Under the pieces are notes generated by a model that was not told where the DNA came from, searched no databases, and saw only the letters and a list, made by a program, of their open reading frames with translations. Made by a program: the position numbers and the translations under genes. From assembly GCF_030732845.1 (NCBI RefSeq), contig NZ_JASHKA010000011.1, positions 1 to 64,000 on the forward strand: a stretch of 64,000 bases of DNA. The letters run 5' to 3'. Source of the stretch: Roseibium sp. MMSF_3544. Lineage in GTDB: Bacteria > Pseudomonadota > Alphaproteobacteria > Rhizobiales > Stappiaceae. This document shows, in pieces, positions 54,070 through 63,642 of this stretch (position 1 is the first letter of the stretch; each line of letters begins with the position of its first letter).

Positions 54070-54849
54070 TCAGCCCTTGAGTTTGTATTTTTCCGCCTGA
54101 ACCACCAACGGACCGAAGGGCGCGTTCATGCTCGCTCTGAGCGGCACGAGGTAGGGCTTGTCGCCGACAGGGGCGAGCCAGATCTCCATTGATTTGTTCT
54201 TGGCGAGTTCCTGGATGGTCTTGCGCTTTGGCCGGTGCCCGGCAATCGGCTCGTAACGAGCCCGGCAGACCAGCACGTCGCCGTTGAAACGCCCGTCGGA
54301 AGTCTTTGCCTTCCGCCGCGACTTGTAGCTCAGGTGAACGTTGTAGCGCTCCTTGCCGTCGTAAAGCTCCAGTGTCCGGTTGCAGCTCTCGGGCGAAAGT
54401 CCCTTGGGCGCCGGGAAGACGGCAGCGGTCAGCGGGTCGAGCACGTTCTTCAGATGTTCGGGTGTCACCTTGATGCGTTGGTTCATGCGGTCTTGGGGCG
54501 GATTGACGGCAACCTTGTCGATTTTGCCTTTGCGCATCTTCATCGACACCGTCCCGTTCTCGTCATCGCTCTTGACCTCGAGCGCGTAGCTCTTGGGTGC
54601 AAGACCGCCGCCGTTCACGCCGCCGTGGACCTTGACGGAGCCCTTGCCGTCGGAGACGAGCTTGCCGAAAGCTGATGTCCCGCCACTTGCCTCGATGGAA
54701 TAGCCATTGTCGTTGATATCGACATTCACGACACCTGAGCCGATCGGCAGCCCGACCGCAAAGAGCTTGTATTTCATGTAAAGATCGGCAGATGAGGCGG
54801 GTGTCACGGACAGGGCCACGACACCGAAAACGAGACTGACAAGACGCAT
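54070..54849 (-). CDS. Exported DUF3108 family protein
   Basis: 259 aa. Signal peptide ending near SSA-DL (about residue 21). The DUF3108 pattern runs through the mature protein: LYMKYKLFAVGLPIGSGVVNVDI, then GGTSAFGKLVSDGKG and a YDGKERYNVHL segment; it ends IWLAP...PLRASMNAPFGPLVV. Presumed periplasmic; function unknown. It is in the pyrC-plsY interval, the usual place in some relatives. Confidence 0.88.
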   Translation of the reverse strand: MRLVSLVFGVVALSVTPASSADLYMKYKLFAVGLPIGSGVVNVDINDNGYSIEASGGTSAFGKLVSDGKGSVKVHGGVNGGGLAPKSYALEVKSDDENGTVSMKMRKGKIDKVAVNPPQDRMNQRIKVTPEHLKNVLDPLTAAVFPAPKGLSPESCNRTLELYDGKERYNVHLSYKSRRKAKTSDGRFNGDVLVCRARYEPIAGHRPKRKTIQELAKNKSMEIWLAPVGDKPYLVPLRASMNAPFGPLVVQAEKYKLKG

Positions 54850-54980
54850 TGGCTAAACCATTCAGTTAAGGACGTCGCGCCAGTGTCCACTCAAATTTTG
54901 GCGCGATCGAGATGTCTCAACCGAACACCATTTCACCTGAACGCAATCTGAATGGTCTGTTCACCTGAGCGGTGGTCGCG

Positions 54981-56282
54981 TCAGGAGTAGGCGTAGACGG
55001 TTTTGCCGGCGACGACTGTTCGCATGACGCGGCCGGAAAAACGCGCATCTTCGAAAGGGGAGTTCTTCGAGCGCGAGCGAATTGTGCTTTTTTCCAGAAC
55101 CCAGGGCCGTTCGGGATCAAACACGGTGATGTCGGCAGGCGCACCCTTGGTTAGACGTCCTGTTTCCAGCCCCAGCCTGTCGGCGGGTCTGTTCGTCATG
55201 GTCGCCAGAAGCGTGATCAGGTCGACCTGTTCTGAATGATAAAGCCTGAGCGCAGCCGCGAGCAGGGTTTCAAGACCAATTGCGCCGTCCTCGGCCTCCG
55301 CCCAGGGGTGCCGCTTTGTTTCCACGTCCTGCGGATCATGGTTCGAGCAAATGATATCGATGGTACCGTTCGCGACCGCTGCAATCATCGCTTGCCTGTC
55401 ATCTTCGTCACGCAACGGCGGCGACATCTTGAAGAAGGTGCGATAGGCACCGATGTCGTTTTCGTTGTGGGTGAGGTGATTGATTGAGACGCCGGCCGTG
55501 ATGTCGAGACCGCGCTTCTTTCCGGTGCGAACCACGTCCGCGCTTTCGGACGTCGAGATCAGGTTCGCGTGGTACTTACCCTTCGACATGCCGACGAGGC
55601 GAAGGTCGCGTTCCAGCATGATGATCTCGGCCTCGCGCGGGACGCCGGAGAGACCCTTCCAGCTTGCGTTGAGGCCGGCATTCATGACGCCGCCTGCAAG
55701 GTCCGGATCCTCGGTGTGATGGATCACGAGCGCATCGAAGTCGCGCGCATACGTCATCATACGGCGCATGACCTGCGCATTCTTGACGGACTTGTGCCCG
55801 TTGGTGAAAGCGACGGCTCCGGCTTCTTTCAAGAGGCCGATCTCGGACATCTCGTTGCCTTCCAACCCCTTGGTTAGGGCGGCCAGCGGATGAACGTTGA
55901 CAATGGCAGTGTCGCGGGCGCGCCGCAGGATGAAGTCAACCAGGGCTGGGTCGTCGATAACCGGATCGGTGTCCGGCATGGTGCAGATTGTGGTCACGCC
56001 GCCAGCCGCTGCGGCCTGAGACGCGCTGGCAAGTGTTTCGCGGTGCTCTGCGCCCGGCTCGCCGACAGAAACGCACATGTCAATCAGGCCCGGACAGGCG
56101 ATCGCCCCCTTGCAGTCGACGATTTCTGCGCCGTAGGGCGCCCCCTGGTTTGCGGCTTCCGGCCCCGCAGCCAGGATGGTGCGGTCGGCGATGATGATCG
56201 ATCCGGGCGCGTCGAGGTCGCGGGCCGGGTCGATCACCCTGGCATTTGAGAGAACCAGAGGTCTGGGGGTATCGAGTGCCAC
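54981..56282 (-). CDS. pyrC: Dihydroorotase-like protein PyrC' (probably non-catalytic)
   Basis: 433 aa, type I dihydroorotase fold in its usual place after pyrB. However the metal and catalytic residues are largely lost. The HxH of the metal site (usual DMHVHFREPG) reads DMCVSVGEPG, so both His are replaced by C70 and S72 and the Arg by G74. The TDDG-type Asp region is FTNGHK (160-164), the His of YHxxHVST is L241, and the catalytic Asp of TDHAPH is N314 (CSNHDPQD). Only H189 (HTEDP) of the ligand set remains. It matches PyrC'-type pseudo-dihydroorotases that stabilise PyrB. A catalytic dihydroorotase should be encoded elsewhere. Confidence 0.88.
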   Translation of the reverse strand: MALDTPRPLVLSNARVIDPARDLDAPGSIIIADRTILAAGPEAANQGAPYGAEIVDCKGAIACPGLIDMCVSVGEPGAEHRETLASASQAAAAGGVTTICTMPDTDPVIDDPALVDFILRRARDTAIVNVHPLAALTKGLEGNEMSEIGLLKEAGAVAFTNGHKSVKNAQVMRRMMTYARDFDALVIHHTEDPDLAGGVMNAGLNASWKGLSGVPREAEIIMLERDLRLVGMSKGKYHANLISTSESADVVRTGKKRGLDITAGVSINHLTHNENDIGAYRTFFKMSPPLRDEDDRQAMIAAVANGTIDIICSNHDPQDVETKRHPWAEAEDGAIGLETLLAAALRLYHSEQVDLITLLATMTNRPADRLGLETGRLTKGAPADITVFDPERPWVLEKSTIRSRSKNSPFEDARFSGRVMRTVVAGKTVYAYS

Positions 56283-56294
56283 GATCTTGTTCCT

Positions 56295-57251
56295 CTAGTG
56301 GTTCGGCAAATTGGCGGCGAGCGCTTCCAGGACAGCCATGCGCACGGCAACCCCCATTTCGACCTGCTCCCGGATCAGGCTTTGCGCCCCATCGGCAATG
56401 GAGGCATCGATCTCCACCCCCCGGTTCATCGGTCCGGGATGCATGACAAGGGCGTCGTCGCGTGCAAAGGCCAGCTTTTCCGCATCAAGGCCGTAGTAGC
56501 GGTAGTATTCCCGCACCGAGGGCACGAAGGCACCGTTCATGCGTTCGCGCTGGAGGCGCAGCATCATGATAATGTCCGCGCCTTTCAGGCCCTCGTGCAT
56601 GTCGTTGAAGACCTCGACACCCATCTTTGCAATTCCCGACGGCAGCAGCGTGGTCGGCGCGACGACGCGCACGCGCGCACCGAGCGCATTCAGGAGAATG
56701 ATGTTTGAGCGGGCAACTCGAGAATGCGCGATGTCACCACATATGGCGACTGTCAGACGGGCGATCTTACCCTTGTGCCGGCGGATGGTGAGCGCGTCGA
56801 GCAGCGCCTGTGTCGGGTGCTCATGCGGGCCGTCACCGGCATTGACAACGGAGCAACCGACTTTGCGCGCGAGCAGGTGAACTGCGCCGGCTGCATGGTG
56901 TCGCACGACAAGAAGATCCGGATGCATAGCGTTGAGCGTTGCAGCCGTATCGATCAGCGTTTCGCCCTTCTTCACCGATGATTGGGACACCGCCATGTTC
57001 ATGACGTCCGCTCCCAACCGTTTGCCGGCCAGCTCGAACGAGCTCTGCGTGCGCGTCGAGTTTTCGAAAAACAGATTGATCTGGGTTCGGCCTTCCAGGA
57101 CCTGCTTGCGCTTGTGCACTTGCCGGGAAACCTCGACAGCTTCCTCTGCACGATCCAAAAGGCCCAGAATTTCGTGGGGGTGAAGGCCCTCAATGCCCAG
57201 CAAATGACGATGGGGATAGGGGCTGTCTCGATGGGTATCTGTCGCGGTCAT
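56295..57251 (-). CDS. pyrB: Aspartate carbamoyltransferase catalytic chain
   Basis: 318 aa from the ATG at 57251; another ATG at 57260 and a longer frame exist. The carbamoyl-phosphate site [12 protein letters not shown] (61-72), HPTQALLD and the domain-2 region [10 protein letters not shown] identify PyrB. It catalyses carbamoyl phosphate plus Asp to carbamoyl-Asp in pyrimidine synthesis. The pyrC-like gene follows after 12 bases. The absence of a pyrI regulatory gene nearby fits complexes of PyrB with PyrC'. Confidence 0.96.
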   Translation of the reverse strand: MTATDTHRDSPYPHRHLLGIEGLHPHEILGLLDRAEEAVEVSRQVHKRKQVLEGRTQINLFFENSTRTQSSFELAGKRLGADVMNMAVSQSSVKKGETLIDTAATLNAMHPDLLVVRHHAAGAVHLLARKVGCSVVNAGDGPHEHPTQALLDALTIRRHKGKIARLTVAICGDIAHSRVARSNIILLNALGARVRVVAPTTLLPSGIAKMGVEVFNDMHEGLKGADIIMMLRLQRERMNGAFVPSVREYYRYYGLDAEKLAFARDDALVMHPGPMNRGVEIDASIADGAQSLIREQVEMGVAVRMAVLEALAANLPNH

Positions 57252-57369
57252 CGAGACCATCCCTATAGGGCGAATCGGGGATGTGCACAAGACACAATTC
57301 ACCTCATGCCCGCTGTCCACATGCACACCGGATGACGCAGAGCACGGCTCCGGGCCCCGCACGCGAAAG

Positions 57370-58296
57370 TCAGGTGAAAATGAGCAGCGCCAGGGGCACA
57401 GTCACGGTTGCAGCGAGTGTCTGCAAGGTGATGATTTCCGCCATCAGTTTTGCATCTCCGCCCATTTGCTTGGCAAGAAGAAAGGAATTGCTGGCGCACG
57501 GGACTGCGCTGGCGACGATCATGGCCATGAATGCCGGGCCGTCCACGCCAAAAAGGGACGCAAACCCAAATGCGAGCACAGGCATGAGCAATGGCCTCAA
57601 AAACGTGCCCATGGTGAGAGCGGGCCCGGGCCGGCGAAGGGCGCTCAGGTTCAGGCCTGCGCCAACGCAGATAATTCCGATCGGCAGCGAGGCACGCGCA
57701 AAAATCTCAAGCGTGTCTGCAAAAACACCTGGGAGTGTCAGGCCGCTGAGATTGAACAGCACGCCGGCAACAATGGAAAGGATGAAGGGGTTGGTGAACA
57801 GGTCCTTGAGCACCTTTGCGCCACTTGGCGCTGCCCCGCTGGCATAGCGCGACAGGACGAGGATACTCAGTACGTTCACGACCGGGATCATGAACACCAT
57901 GGCAACGGCGAGCAGCGCCAGTCCGGTCTCGCCTGCAATATTGTCCGCGATCGCAAGAGCAATCATCGCATTCCAGCGAAGCGTGCCTTGAAAGATCGAC
58001 GTGAACCTGACAGCCGGAATACCGAAGGTACGCTCAATCGCAGTGCGGGCACCCAGAAGGAGCGCGGCCATTGTAAAGATGGAGGCCAGCAGCGCGCCGC
58101 CCATGTTGAAGGTTGGAAAGGCCGCAAAATCGGCCTTTGAAATGGTTTCAAAAAGGACTGCCGGAAACAGGACGAAATAGGCCAGGTTCTCAACGCCGCG
58201 CCATTGTTCCCCGGAGATCGCGCCGGTTCTCGCGATCAGGTAGCCGGACGCGATGACGAGGATCACGGGCATCAGGGCAGCAAATGTCACAAACAT
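57370..58296 (-). CDS. AEC family transporter
   Basis: 308 aa with about ten hydrophobic helices. The auxin-efflux-carrier family pattern is present: [50 protein letters not shown]-like mid-region and a late [17 protein letters not shown]. Substrates in bacteria are often small carboxylates such as malonate, but this is not determinable here. It lies between ruvX and pyrB, as in other alphaproteobacteria. Confidence 0.9.
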   Translation of the reverse strand: MFVTFAALMPVILVIASGYLIARTGAISGEQWRGVENLAYFVLFPAVLFETISKADFAAFPTFNMGGALLASIFTMAALLLGARTAIERTFGIPAVRFTSIFQGTLRWNAMIALAIADNIAGETGLALLAVAMVFMIPVVNVLSILVLSRYASGAAPSGAKVLKDLFTNPFILSIVAGVLFNLSGLTLPGVFADTLEIFARASLPIGIICVGAGLNLSALRRPGPALTMGTFLRPLLMPVLAFGFASLFGVDGPAFMAMIVASAVPCASNSFLLAKQMGGDAKLMAEIITLQTLAATVTVPLALLIFT

Positions 58297-58403
58297 GAAG
58301 AGAGCTCTCGCGTTTGGGGAAGTCCAAACGTCTCGTGGCTAGGGTAAGGGCCCACAAATGAAGTCGATCTGGCGGCAGGACAATATCGGGATGAAGCGCA
58401 TGC

Positions 58404-58886
58404 TCAGTCTAGTCCCATAAACCCGAGCCGGTCCAGAAAGCCCTGCAAGATGTAGGCTGCCGCCATCTTGTCGACGACATCGGCCCGTTTTGCACGGCTG
58501 GAATCGGCCTCAAGCAGGGTACGCGTGACGGCGGCGGTGGATAGGCGTTCATCCCAATGGGTGATCGGAAGGTCGGTTTTCTGGGACAGATTGCGCGCAA
58601 AGGCACGTGTTGCCTGCGCGCGCGGACCTTCGCTGCCGTCCATGTTGAGAGGCAAACCGAGAACGATGCCGCCAACTTCATGTTCGGTGCAAAGCTTCAA
58701 CAGCTGCTCGGCGTCCGTCGTGAATTTCTTGCGCCTGATGGTCTCCATGGGGGACGCAATGCCACGACCGAGATCGGACAGTGCGAGACCGATCGTCTTG
58801 GTGCCAAGGTCGAGACCGATCAGGCGGGTATTTGCCGGCAACGCGGTGAGAAAATCTTCCAGAGAGAGAGCGGGATCATTTGCCAT
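58404..58886 (-). CDS. ruvX: Holliday junction resolvase-like YqgF/RuvX
   Basis: 160 aa. RNase H-like fold: [15 protein letters not shown] (N-terminal acidic strand) and DERLSTAAV with the conserved Asp/Glu. Known roles of this family are 16S rRNA 5' end maturation and proposed junction resolution. It starts 145 bases from the UPF0173 gene on the other strand. Confidence 0.93.
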   Translation of the reverse strand: MANDPALSLEDFLTALPANTRLIGLDLGTKTIGLALSDLGRGIASPMETIRRKKFTTDAEQLLKLCTEHEVGGIVLGLPLNMDGSEGPRAQATRAFARNLSQKTDLPITHWDERLSTAAVTRTLLEADSSRAKRADVVDKMAAAYILQGFLDRLGFMGLD

Positions 58887-59030
58887 GCCGGGGCTTTAGC
58901 AGGGCATTTGCGAAAAGGCCAGCATGGACACGCGAATGCAAGGCCTGGTTGCTTCGACTGCGTTCTTGCGGTTTTCAGTTGGCGGCCTATGCTTCAAAAA
59001 AGAGACGTTCAATTGAATCGGGAGATGCCT

Positions 59031-59735
59031 ATGAAAATCACCTGGTACGGGCATGCGGCATTCAAGATCGAAGCCGGTGAAGCAAACATCCTTGTCGACC
59101 CTTTCCTGACCGGGAACCCATCGTTTCCGGAAGACCTGAGCGTCGATCAGGTCGCCGATGGCGTCACCCATTTGATCCTGACTCACGGGCATGACGATCA
59201 TGTCGGAGACAGCATCGACATCCTGAAAAAGACCGGCGCTCAGCTGATTTCCAACTTCGAGATCTGCATGTGGGCCAATCGTCAGGGCGTTGAGAATTTT
59301 AGCCCGATGAATACGGGTGGCATGGTTGATACCGGCCCGTTCAAGGTCGCACTGACAAAGGCGGAACATTCGTCTTCGAAACAGGGAGACGGTGAGGCGA
59401 TCTACCTTGGCAACCCGCACGGTGTCATCATCGAAGTCCCGGGGAAGAAGGTCGTCTATCATATGGGTGACACCGACATATTCTCCGATATGGCACTCAT
59501 CAACGAGATTTACCGGCCGAAAGTCGGCATCGTTCCCATCGGCGACCGCTTCACAATGGGGGGCAGGGTCGCGGCGATGGCATGTGATCGCTTCTTCGAC
59601 TTCGATGCGATTATTCCCTGCCACTTCGGAACATTCCCGATCATTGATCAGACCCCCGATGCGTTTACGACAGCCCTTGGTGCGGGGGCGGACAAAGTAA
59701 GGTCGATGGCGCCTGGCTCCAGTACGGAGATTTGA
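59031..59735 (+). CDS. UPF0173 metal-dependent hydrolase (metallo-beta-lactamase fold)
   Basis: 234 aa from the ATG at 59031, chosen over the ATG at 59025 because CGGGAG sits about seven bases before it. The HxHxDH metal motif reads THGHDDHVGD, followed by KAEHSSS, VYHMGDTDIFSDM and IPCHFGTFP. UPF0173 (YtkL-like) enzymes are dinuclear metal hydrolases of unclear substrate. It is followed by an exported cupin gene after 26 bases, likely cotranscribed. Confidence 0.93.
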   Translation: MKITWYGHAAFKIEAGEANILVDPFLTGNPSFPEDLSVDQVADGVTHLILTHGHDDHVGDSIDILKKTGAQLISNFEICMWANRQGVENFSPMNTGGMVDTGPFKVALTKAEHSSSKQGDGEAIYLGNPHGVIIEVPGKKVVYHMGDTDIFSDMALINEIYRPKVGIVPIGDRFTMGGRVAAMACDRFFDFDAIIPCHFGTFPIIDQTPDAFTTALGAGADKVRSMAPGSSTEI

Positions 59736-59761
59736 ACGTGATCGAAACCTGCGGGAAGAAA

Positions 59762-60316
59762 ATGAGACCCTGGAAAACTCTGTCCGGCGTGCTTGTCGCC
59801 GCTTCTTTGCTCGCTGCGCCCGCGCTTGCTGCGGACAAATCGATCACGCCAAACGAAAAACCGGCACCGACGCAACCGATTGCCAAACCCGACACACAGT
59901 CGGGTGATGCAACTACGCGCGCCGATACCTCGCAACCGTCCTACGACAAGGTGCGTAAGGTTTTTGAAAGCGATGTCACGGTGGCAGGGGAAAAGCTTTC
60001 CTTCCCGCAGAACAATCCCTCGGTAAGAGCGCTTGAGATCACGATGGATCCTGGCGAAGTCACTCAGTGGCATACGCATGATGCGCCGCTGTTTGCCTAT
60101 ATTCTGGAAGGGGAGATAACCGTCACCTACGAAGGCATCGGCAAGAAACTGCTTCGTCAGGGTGACGGGTTGCTGGAGGCCATGAGCGTAACGCACCGAG
60201 GCGAGAACACAGGCGAGGGACCAGCCCGCATTCTTGCGGTGTTTCTGCTCGGCGACGGATCTGAAGCTGTTGTCGCCGAGGATCCACCCGGTTCAGATCA
60301 GCCGAAGATCGAATAG
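59762..60316 (+). CDS. Exported cupin-domain protein
   Basis: 184 aa from the ATG at 59762 (GGGAAG upstream); a TTG at 59732 overlaps the UPF0173 end. A signal peptide ends near APALA-AD (about residue 24). A Pro/Thr-rich linker (25-60) is followed by a single cupin barrel with metal ligands in WHTHDAPLFAYILEGEITV and a matching late VTHRGENTGEGPARILAVF. Function unknown; such small periplasmic cupins are often of unknown role. Confidence 0.85.
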   Translation: MRPWKTLSGVLVAASLLAAPALAADKSITPNEKPAPTQPIAKPDTQSGDATTRADTSQPSYDKVRKVFESDVTVAGEKLSFPQNNPSVRALEITMDPGEVTQWHTHDAPLFAYILEGEITVTYEGIGKKLLRQGDGLLEAMSVTHRGENTGEGPARILAVFLLGDGSEAVVAEDPPGSDQPKIE

Positions 60317-60515
60317 AGCTCGTCAGGGTAAAGGTCTTTGTGAAACCTGATCCTGGAACACCGGCGAACGCCTACATGACAGAAATATAATGTAATTCAG
60401 CCCTACATGAACAAAGTTTCACGGGTATTGCTTTCGCCCGCGCTTATTTGTCCAGCAAGGCGCCGGCGGAAGGAAGTTGATTTGGTCCGGCCAGTTAGGT
60501 TTGGAGGATCAGCTC

Positions 60516-61439
60516 GTGCATCTGGTAAAGTCGGACACTCTCATCGAACGCGGTTTGAGAGCCGCAGAGCTCAATATATTCGAGCAGAACAAGATCTGGG
60601 CGCGCTACGCGAACGAAAAGCCAGATGTTGCCGCAAGCCTTATGCAAACGATCCGGGCGATACACAGCCGGGTACCGGAGGACCGGTCACTTTCCGCACT
60701 GTCCATCGGTTCAGGAAATGAACCGCAGTTTCGAATACTTCAGGCTGCATTCGAGCGCGGCCTTTGGCTTTACGACATCGACGGGGCTGCGTTGGCGACC
60801 CTGCAGGAACGCCAGTCGCGGCAAAGGCTTGAAAACGTTCATCTTGTCCAAGGTGATTTCAATCAGGACTTCCAGAACCCCACCTCCGCGCGTCATTCCC
60901 TTGAGACGATCCTGGATGGACAACGACAGGACCTGATCACGCTGCACCACAGCCTTTACTATTCAAATGCTGAGGACTGGCCCAGATTGATCAAGAGCCT
61001 CTACGACGCCGTGCTGGCGCCGGATGGCGCGATGCACATGGTCATGATGTCCGCCCGCGAAACGGCCCCCTTCACAACGACATGGCTCTACAATCGCTTC
61101 GCACGGAAATTCTTTGGATCGTCCACGGATCAGGATCTGCTCGGTCTCAGGCATGAGCTGAGTTTTGATGCGGCCTTGAAGAATTGCGAGATCGTCTCGG
61201 AAATGCGCAAGGTTCAGTTCTGGGTTGATGACTTCGATCTCTTCATGTCCGTCATCTGGATGATCCTGCTTTATCCCCACCGGCACGATTACACGCTGGA
61301 ACAGCGGATCGAGATCACGGAATTCATCATCGAACATTTCTGGCTCCCGAAACGGCCATTGGTGCAAACGCAGGACTACGTCACGCTCCACAAGCTTGGA
61401 CCGGCGCATTCGCGTATCGTTTTTAACGGCAGCTACTAG
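60516..61439 (+). CDS. SAM-dependent methyltransferase-like protein
   Basis: 307 aa from a GTG at 60516, which has GGAGG at the ideal distance; a TTG at 60477 would add 13 residues. Class I methyltransferase-like motif I (ALSIGSGNEPQF), then LYDIDGAALATL, DFNQDF and an LITLHHSLYY segment consistent with motif IV. No substrate-defining motif was seen. It stands alone between the exported cupin and a GNAT gene, preceded by 199 bases without a gene. Confidence 0.72.
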   Translation: MHLVKSDTLIERGLRAAELNIFEQNKIWARYANEKPDVAASLMQTIRAIHSRVPEDRSLSALSIGSGNEPQFRILQAAFERGLWLYDIDGAALATLQERQSRQRLENVHLVQGDFNQDFQNPTSARHSLETILDGQRQDLITLHHSLYYSNAEDWPRLIKSLYDAVLAPDGAMHMVMMSARETAPFTTTWLYNRFARKFFGSSTDQDLLGLRHELSFDAALKNCEIVSEMRKVQFWVDDFDLFMSVIWMILLYPHRHDYTLEQRIEITEFIIEHFWLPKRPLVQTQDYVTLHKLGPAHSRIVFNGSY

Positions 61440-61665
61440 TGTCAGGATCAACTGATCTCGACAATGCCGAATAAGGGCTCCGAGCCTATCCCAGAGACGC
61501 AGATTTATCGCTGCGTGCGCTCCAACCGCTGCAATAGCGGATGCCCCAAATTGGATTGCGGTCGCCTAGGTGCGGTCGCGCCAGGTTCGTAAAAAAGGTC
61601 TGAATTGATCATCATCAACCTAACGGGAGCCGATTAGAGCTAATTAGATCAAAACGGAGCTTCCC

Positions 61666-62247
61666 ATGCCACTGACGATTCGAAAGTCGACGCCGGATGA
61701 TGCGCCCTTGCTTGTGCGTGTCGTTGATTTGGCAAGTGGCGGGGTTGTTCCGACGCTCTGGGCTGAGATGGCTCCCAAGGGAACGCAAGCTTCCGAAGTC
61801 GGGCTTTCGCTTGTTGCCAAGGAGAGCGGGGAATTCAGTTATCGAAATGGATTTGTCGCAGAATGTGACGGGACTGATCTGGGTGGCTTGATCGGTTACA
61901 TCCTTCCCACCGCCCCGGAGTCAATTGGGCCCGATGTTCCCGAAGAGTTTGTCGCCATCGAGGAACTCGCACAGCTTGTACCGGGTCATTGGTACATCAA
62001 TTTCATGGCCACCGTGCCCGAAGGACGACGACGCGGCGTAGGTGCTGCGCTGCTAGGCGAGGCTGAAGAACAGGCACGAGATCACTCCTGCCCAGGTCTC
62101 GCATTGATTGTTGCCGCTTCAAACGAGAACGCCATAAGCGTTTATGAACGGGCCGGATACATCGAGCACGCACGACGACCGTTCGACCTTTCCGCATTTG
62201 GAGAAGAGCCGACACAAGCGATCCTGATGATCAAGCCGCTAAATTAG
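61666..62247 (+). CDS. GNAT family N-acetyltransferase
   Basis: 193 aa. GNAT core with the acetyl-CoA loop ATVPEGRRRGVGAALLGEAE and the late NENAISVYERAGY. Substrate unknown. It is followed by a second GNAT gene in the opposite orientation. The 226-base upstream gap holds two small hairpins (CGCAG/CTGCG at 61498-61515 and CCGCT/AGCGG at 61526-61540) and a CTAATTAG palindrome near 61639, with no gene. Confidence 0.88.
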   Translation: MPLTIRKSTPDDAPLLVRVVDLASGGVVPTLWAEMAPKGTQASEVGLSLVAKESGEFSYRNGFVAECDGTDLGGLIGYILPTAPESIGPDVPEEFVAIEELAQLVPGHWYINFMATVPEGRRRGVGAALLGEAEEQARDHSCPGLALIVAASNENAISVYERAGYIEHARRPFDLSAFGEEPTQAILMIKPLN

Positions 62248-62377
62248 CTTTACAGGTACCAACGTGTGTAAGGACCGGCTCAGTCGTGTTTCGTTTCTCA
62301 CGGCAGCTATTGGATCGTGGACTCACAAGCTCGGAGCCTCAACCTGATTGCAGCTAGCTTGATGAACGCAAGGAAGT

Positions 62378-62878
62378 TTACTGGCCGTTTCTTGCAGCGC
62401 GTCGTGCCGCGCCAAGCGTGTCGGTTTGTTGAACGATTGGTCTTTTCCAACGGTGTTCGACATCCACAAGGGTGATACCGTCGCCATAAGTTTCCGATTC
62501 TCTCGACACCTCGACCAGGCCTTCACGTCGGTAGAACTCGCGCGCTTTGGTGTTCAGTTCGTAAGCCCAAACGGTTATCCAATCGCGGTTTTCTTTAGCA
62601 AGATCCAGCAATCGTTTGCCAACGCCCTGACCCCGCGCCATCGATGTCACGTAGAGTGCGGCAATGTTGTCCGCTTCTCTGACACAAAAGCCTACGATTT
62701 GACCTGCCTCCTCTGCGACCCAAACGGGATCGACCGTGAATCGCTCACGCCAGTATTCAGTCATCGGTTCAAGGTCGTCCACCTTTGTCATCCAGGGCGT
62801 CTCCGCCGCCCACGCTCGAATGATTTGGGCGCAGGAGGCAGCATCTGAAGACTTACCCTGGCGAAACTTGAAGGTCAT
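62378..62878 (-). CDS. GNAT family N-acetyltransferase
   Basis: 166 aa from the ATG at 62878 (a TTG at 62890 is in frame). The GNAT acetyl-CoA loop is YVTSMARGQGVGKRLL and the late segment is WAYELNTKAREFYRREGL. Substrate unknown. The C-terminus has an extra basic stretch (RRAARNGQ). Confidence 0.86.
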   Translation of the reverse strand: MTFKFRQGKSSDAASCAQIIRAWAAETPWMTKVDDLEPMTEYWRERFTVDPVWVAEEAGQIVGFCVREADNIAALYVTSMARGQGVGKRLLDLAKENRDWITVWAYELNTKAREFYRREGLVEVSRESETYGDGITLVDVEHRWKRPIVQQTDTLGAARRAARNGQ

Positions 62879-63107
62879 ACAGCAATCCAAAAGAATTCTA
62901 AGTTGTATTCAAACGCCTTCGATCTTTTGCGTCAAACCGCTCAACCGGCTAGAAAACCTCCCTGCAGCTCATCGCTAACGGCGGCATCAATCCAACAAAA
63001 AGAATAAGTCTGAGCCCTCGACTAACACGAGAGCTCGAATTACCTCTACCGAAGCTGACACGCACTGAAACAAGTCCCAGCCGACCGACCTACAGGAGAT
63101 TTAGGTC

Positions 63108-63566
63108 ATGAAAGTCCAAACGATTTCCGATCTCATTGACTGGACGCGGGCCATGCATCATCGGCTCGCCGAGCGTCTGGCGGACGGCTCGGCAGAACAC
63201 GAGCGGGAGATGATGAGGTTGCTATTGTCATACCTCGCAGATCACGAGGCCAGTTTGGGAAAAATGATCGACGGCTTTGAGCAGCGAGCCGATTCCAAAG
63301 CGCTCAACACCTGGGTGTACGATTATTTGGGACACGAACCGATCGACCTCCACCGCAGCTGCGATGCGCCCTTTTCAGAAATGAACTTCGATGAGATTTG
63401 CGGTTCTGTGTTTGACGTGCACAATCAGGCAATTGACCTTTATCGGGATTTGCTCAGGCGCGCCGATATTCCAGAAGCCCAGGAGCTTGTTCAGTCACTT
63501 TTGGCTCTTGAAGAGCACGAGACGATGCGTCTTGCACAGCAGACCAACCGAATGCGGGATATGTGA
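63108..63566 (+). CDS. Ferritin-like helical bundle protein of unknown function
   Basis: 152 aa, all helical. The pattern (DLIDWTRAMHHRLAERL, LLLSYLADHEASLGKMI, LVQSLLALEEHETMRLAQQ) contains paired E/H residues spaced as in ferritin/rubrerythrin-type four-helix bundles, so metal binding is possible but not shown. ACAGGAGATTTAGGTC precedes the ATG. No neighbour links it to a pathway. Confidence 0.65.
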   Translation: MKVQTISDLIDWTRAMHHRLAERLADGSAEHEREMMRLLLSYLADHEASLGKMIDGFEQRADSKALNTWVYDYLGHEPIDLHRSCDAPFSEMNFDEICGSVFDVHNQAIDLYRDLLRRADIPEAQELVQSLLALEEHETMRLAQQTNRMRDM

Positions 63567-63642
63567 AAGTTCGCCATACCCGCGTTCACTGCATGGGGTC
63601 TGCCCACAATCCTGTTCTTAACCTTGGCAGACCAGGGCGTAT

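Noticed and set aside
57283..58140. 285-residue plus-strand open frame
   Set aside because: Antisense to the AEC transporter, rich in His/Gly/Arg.
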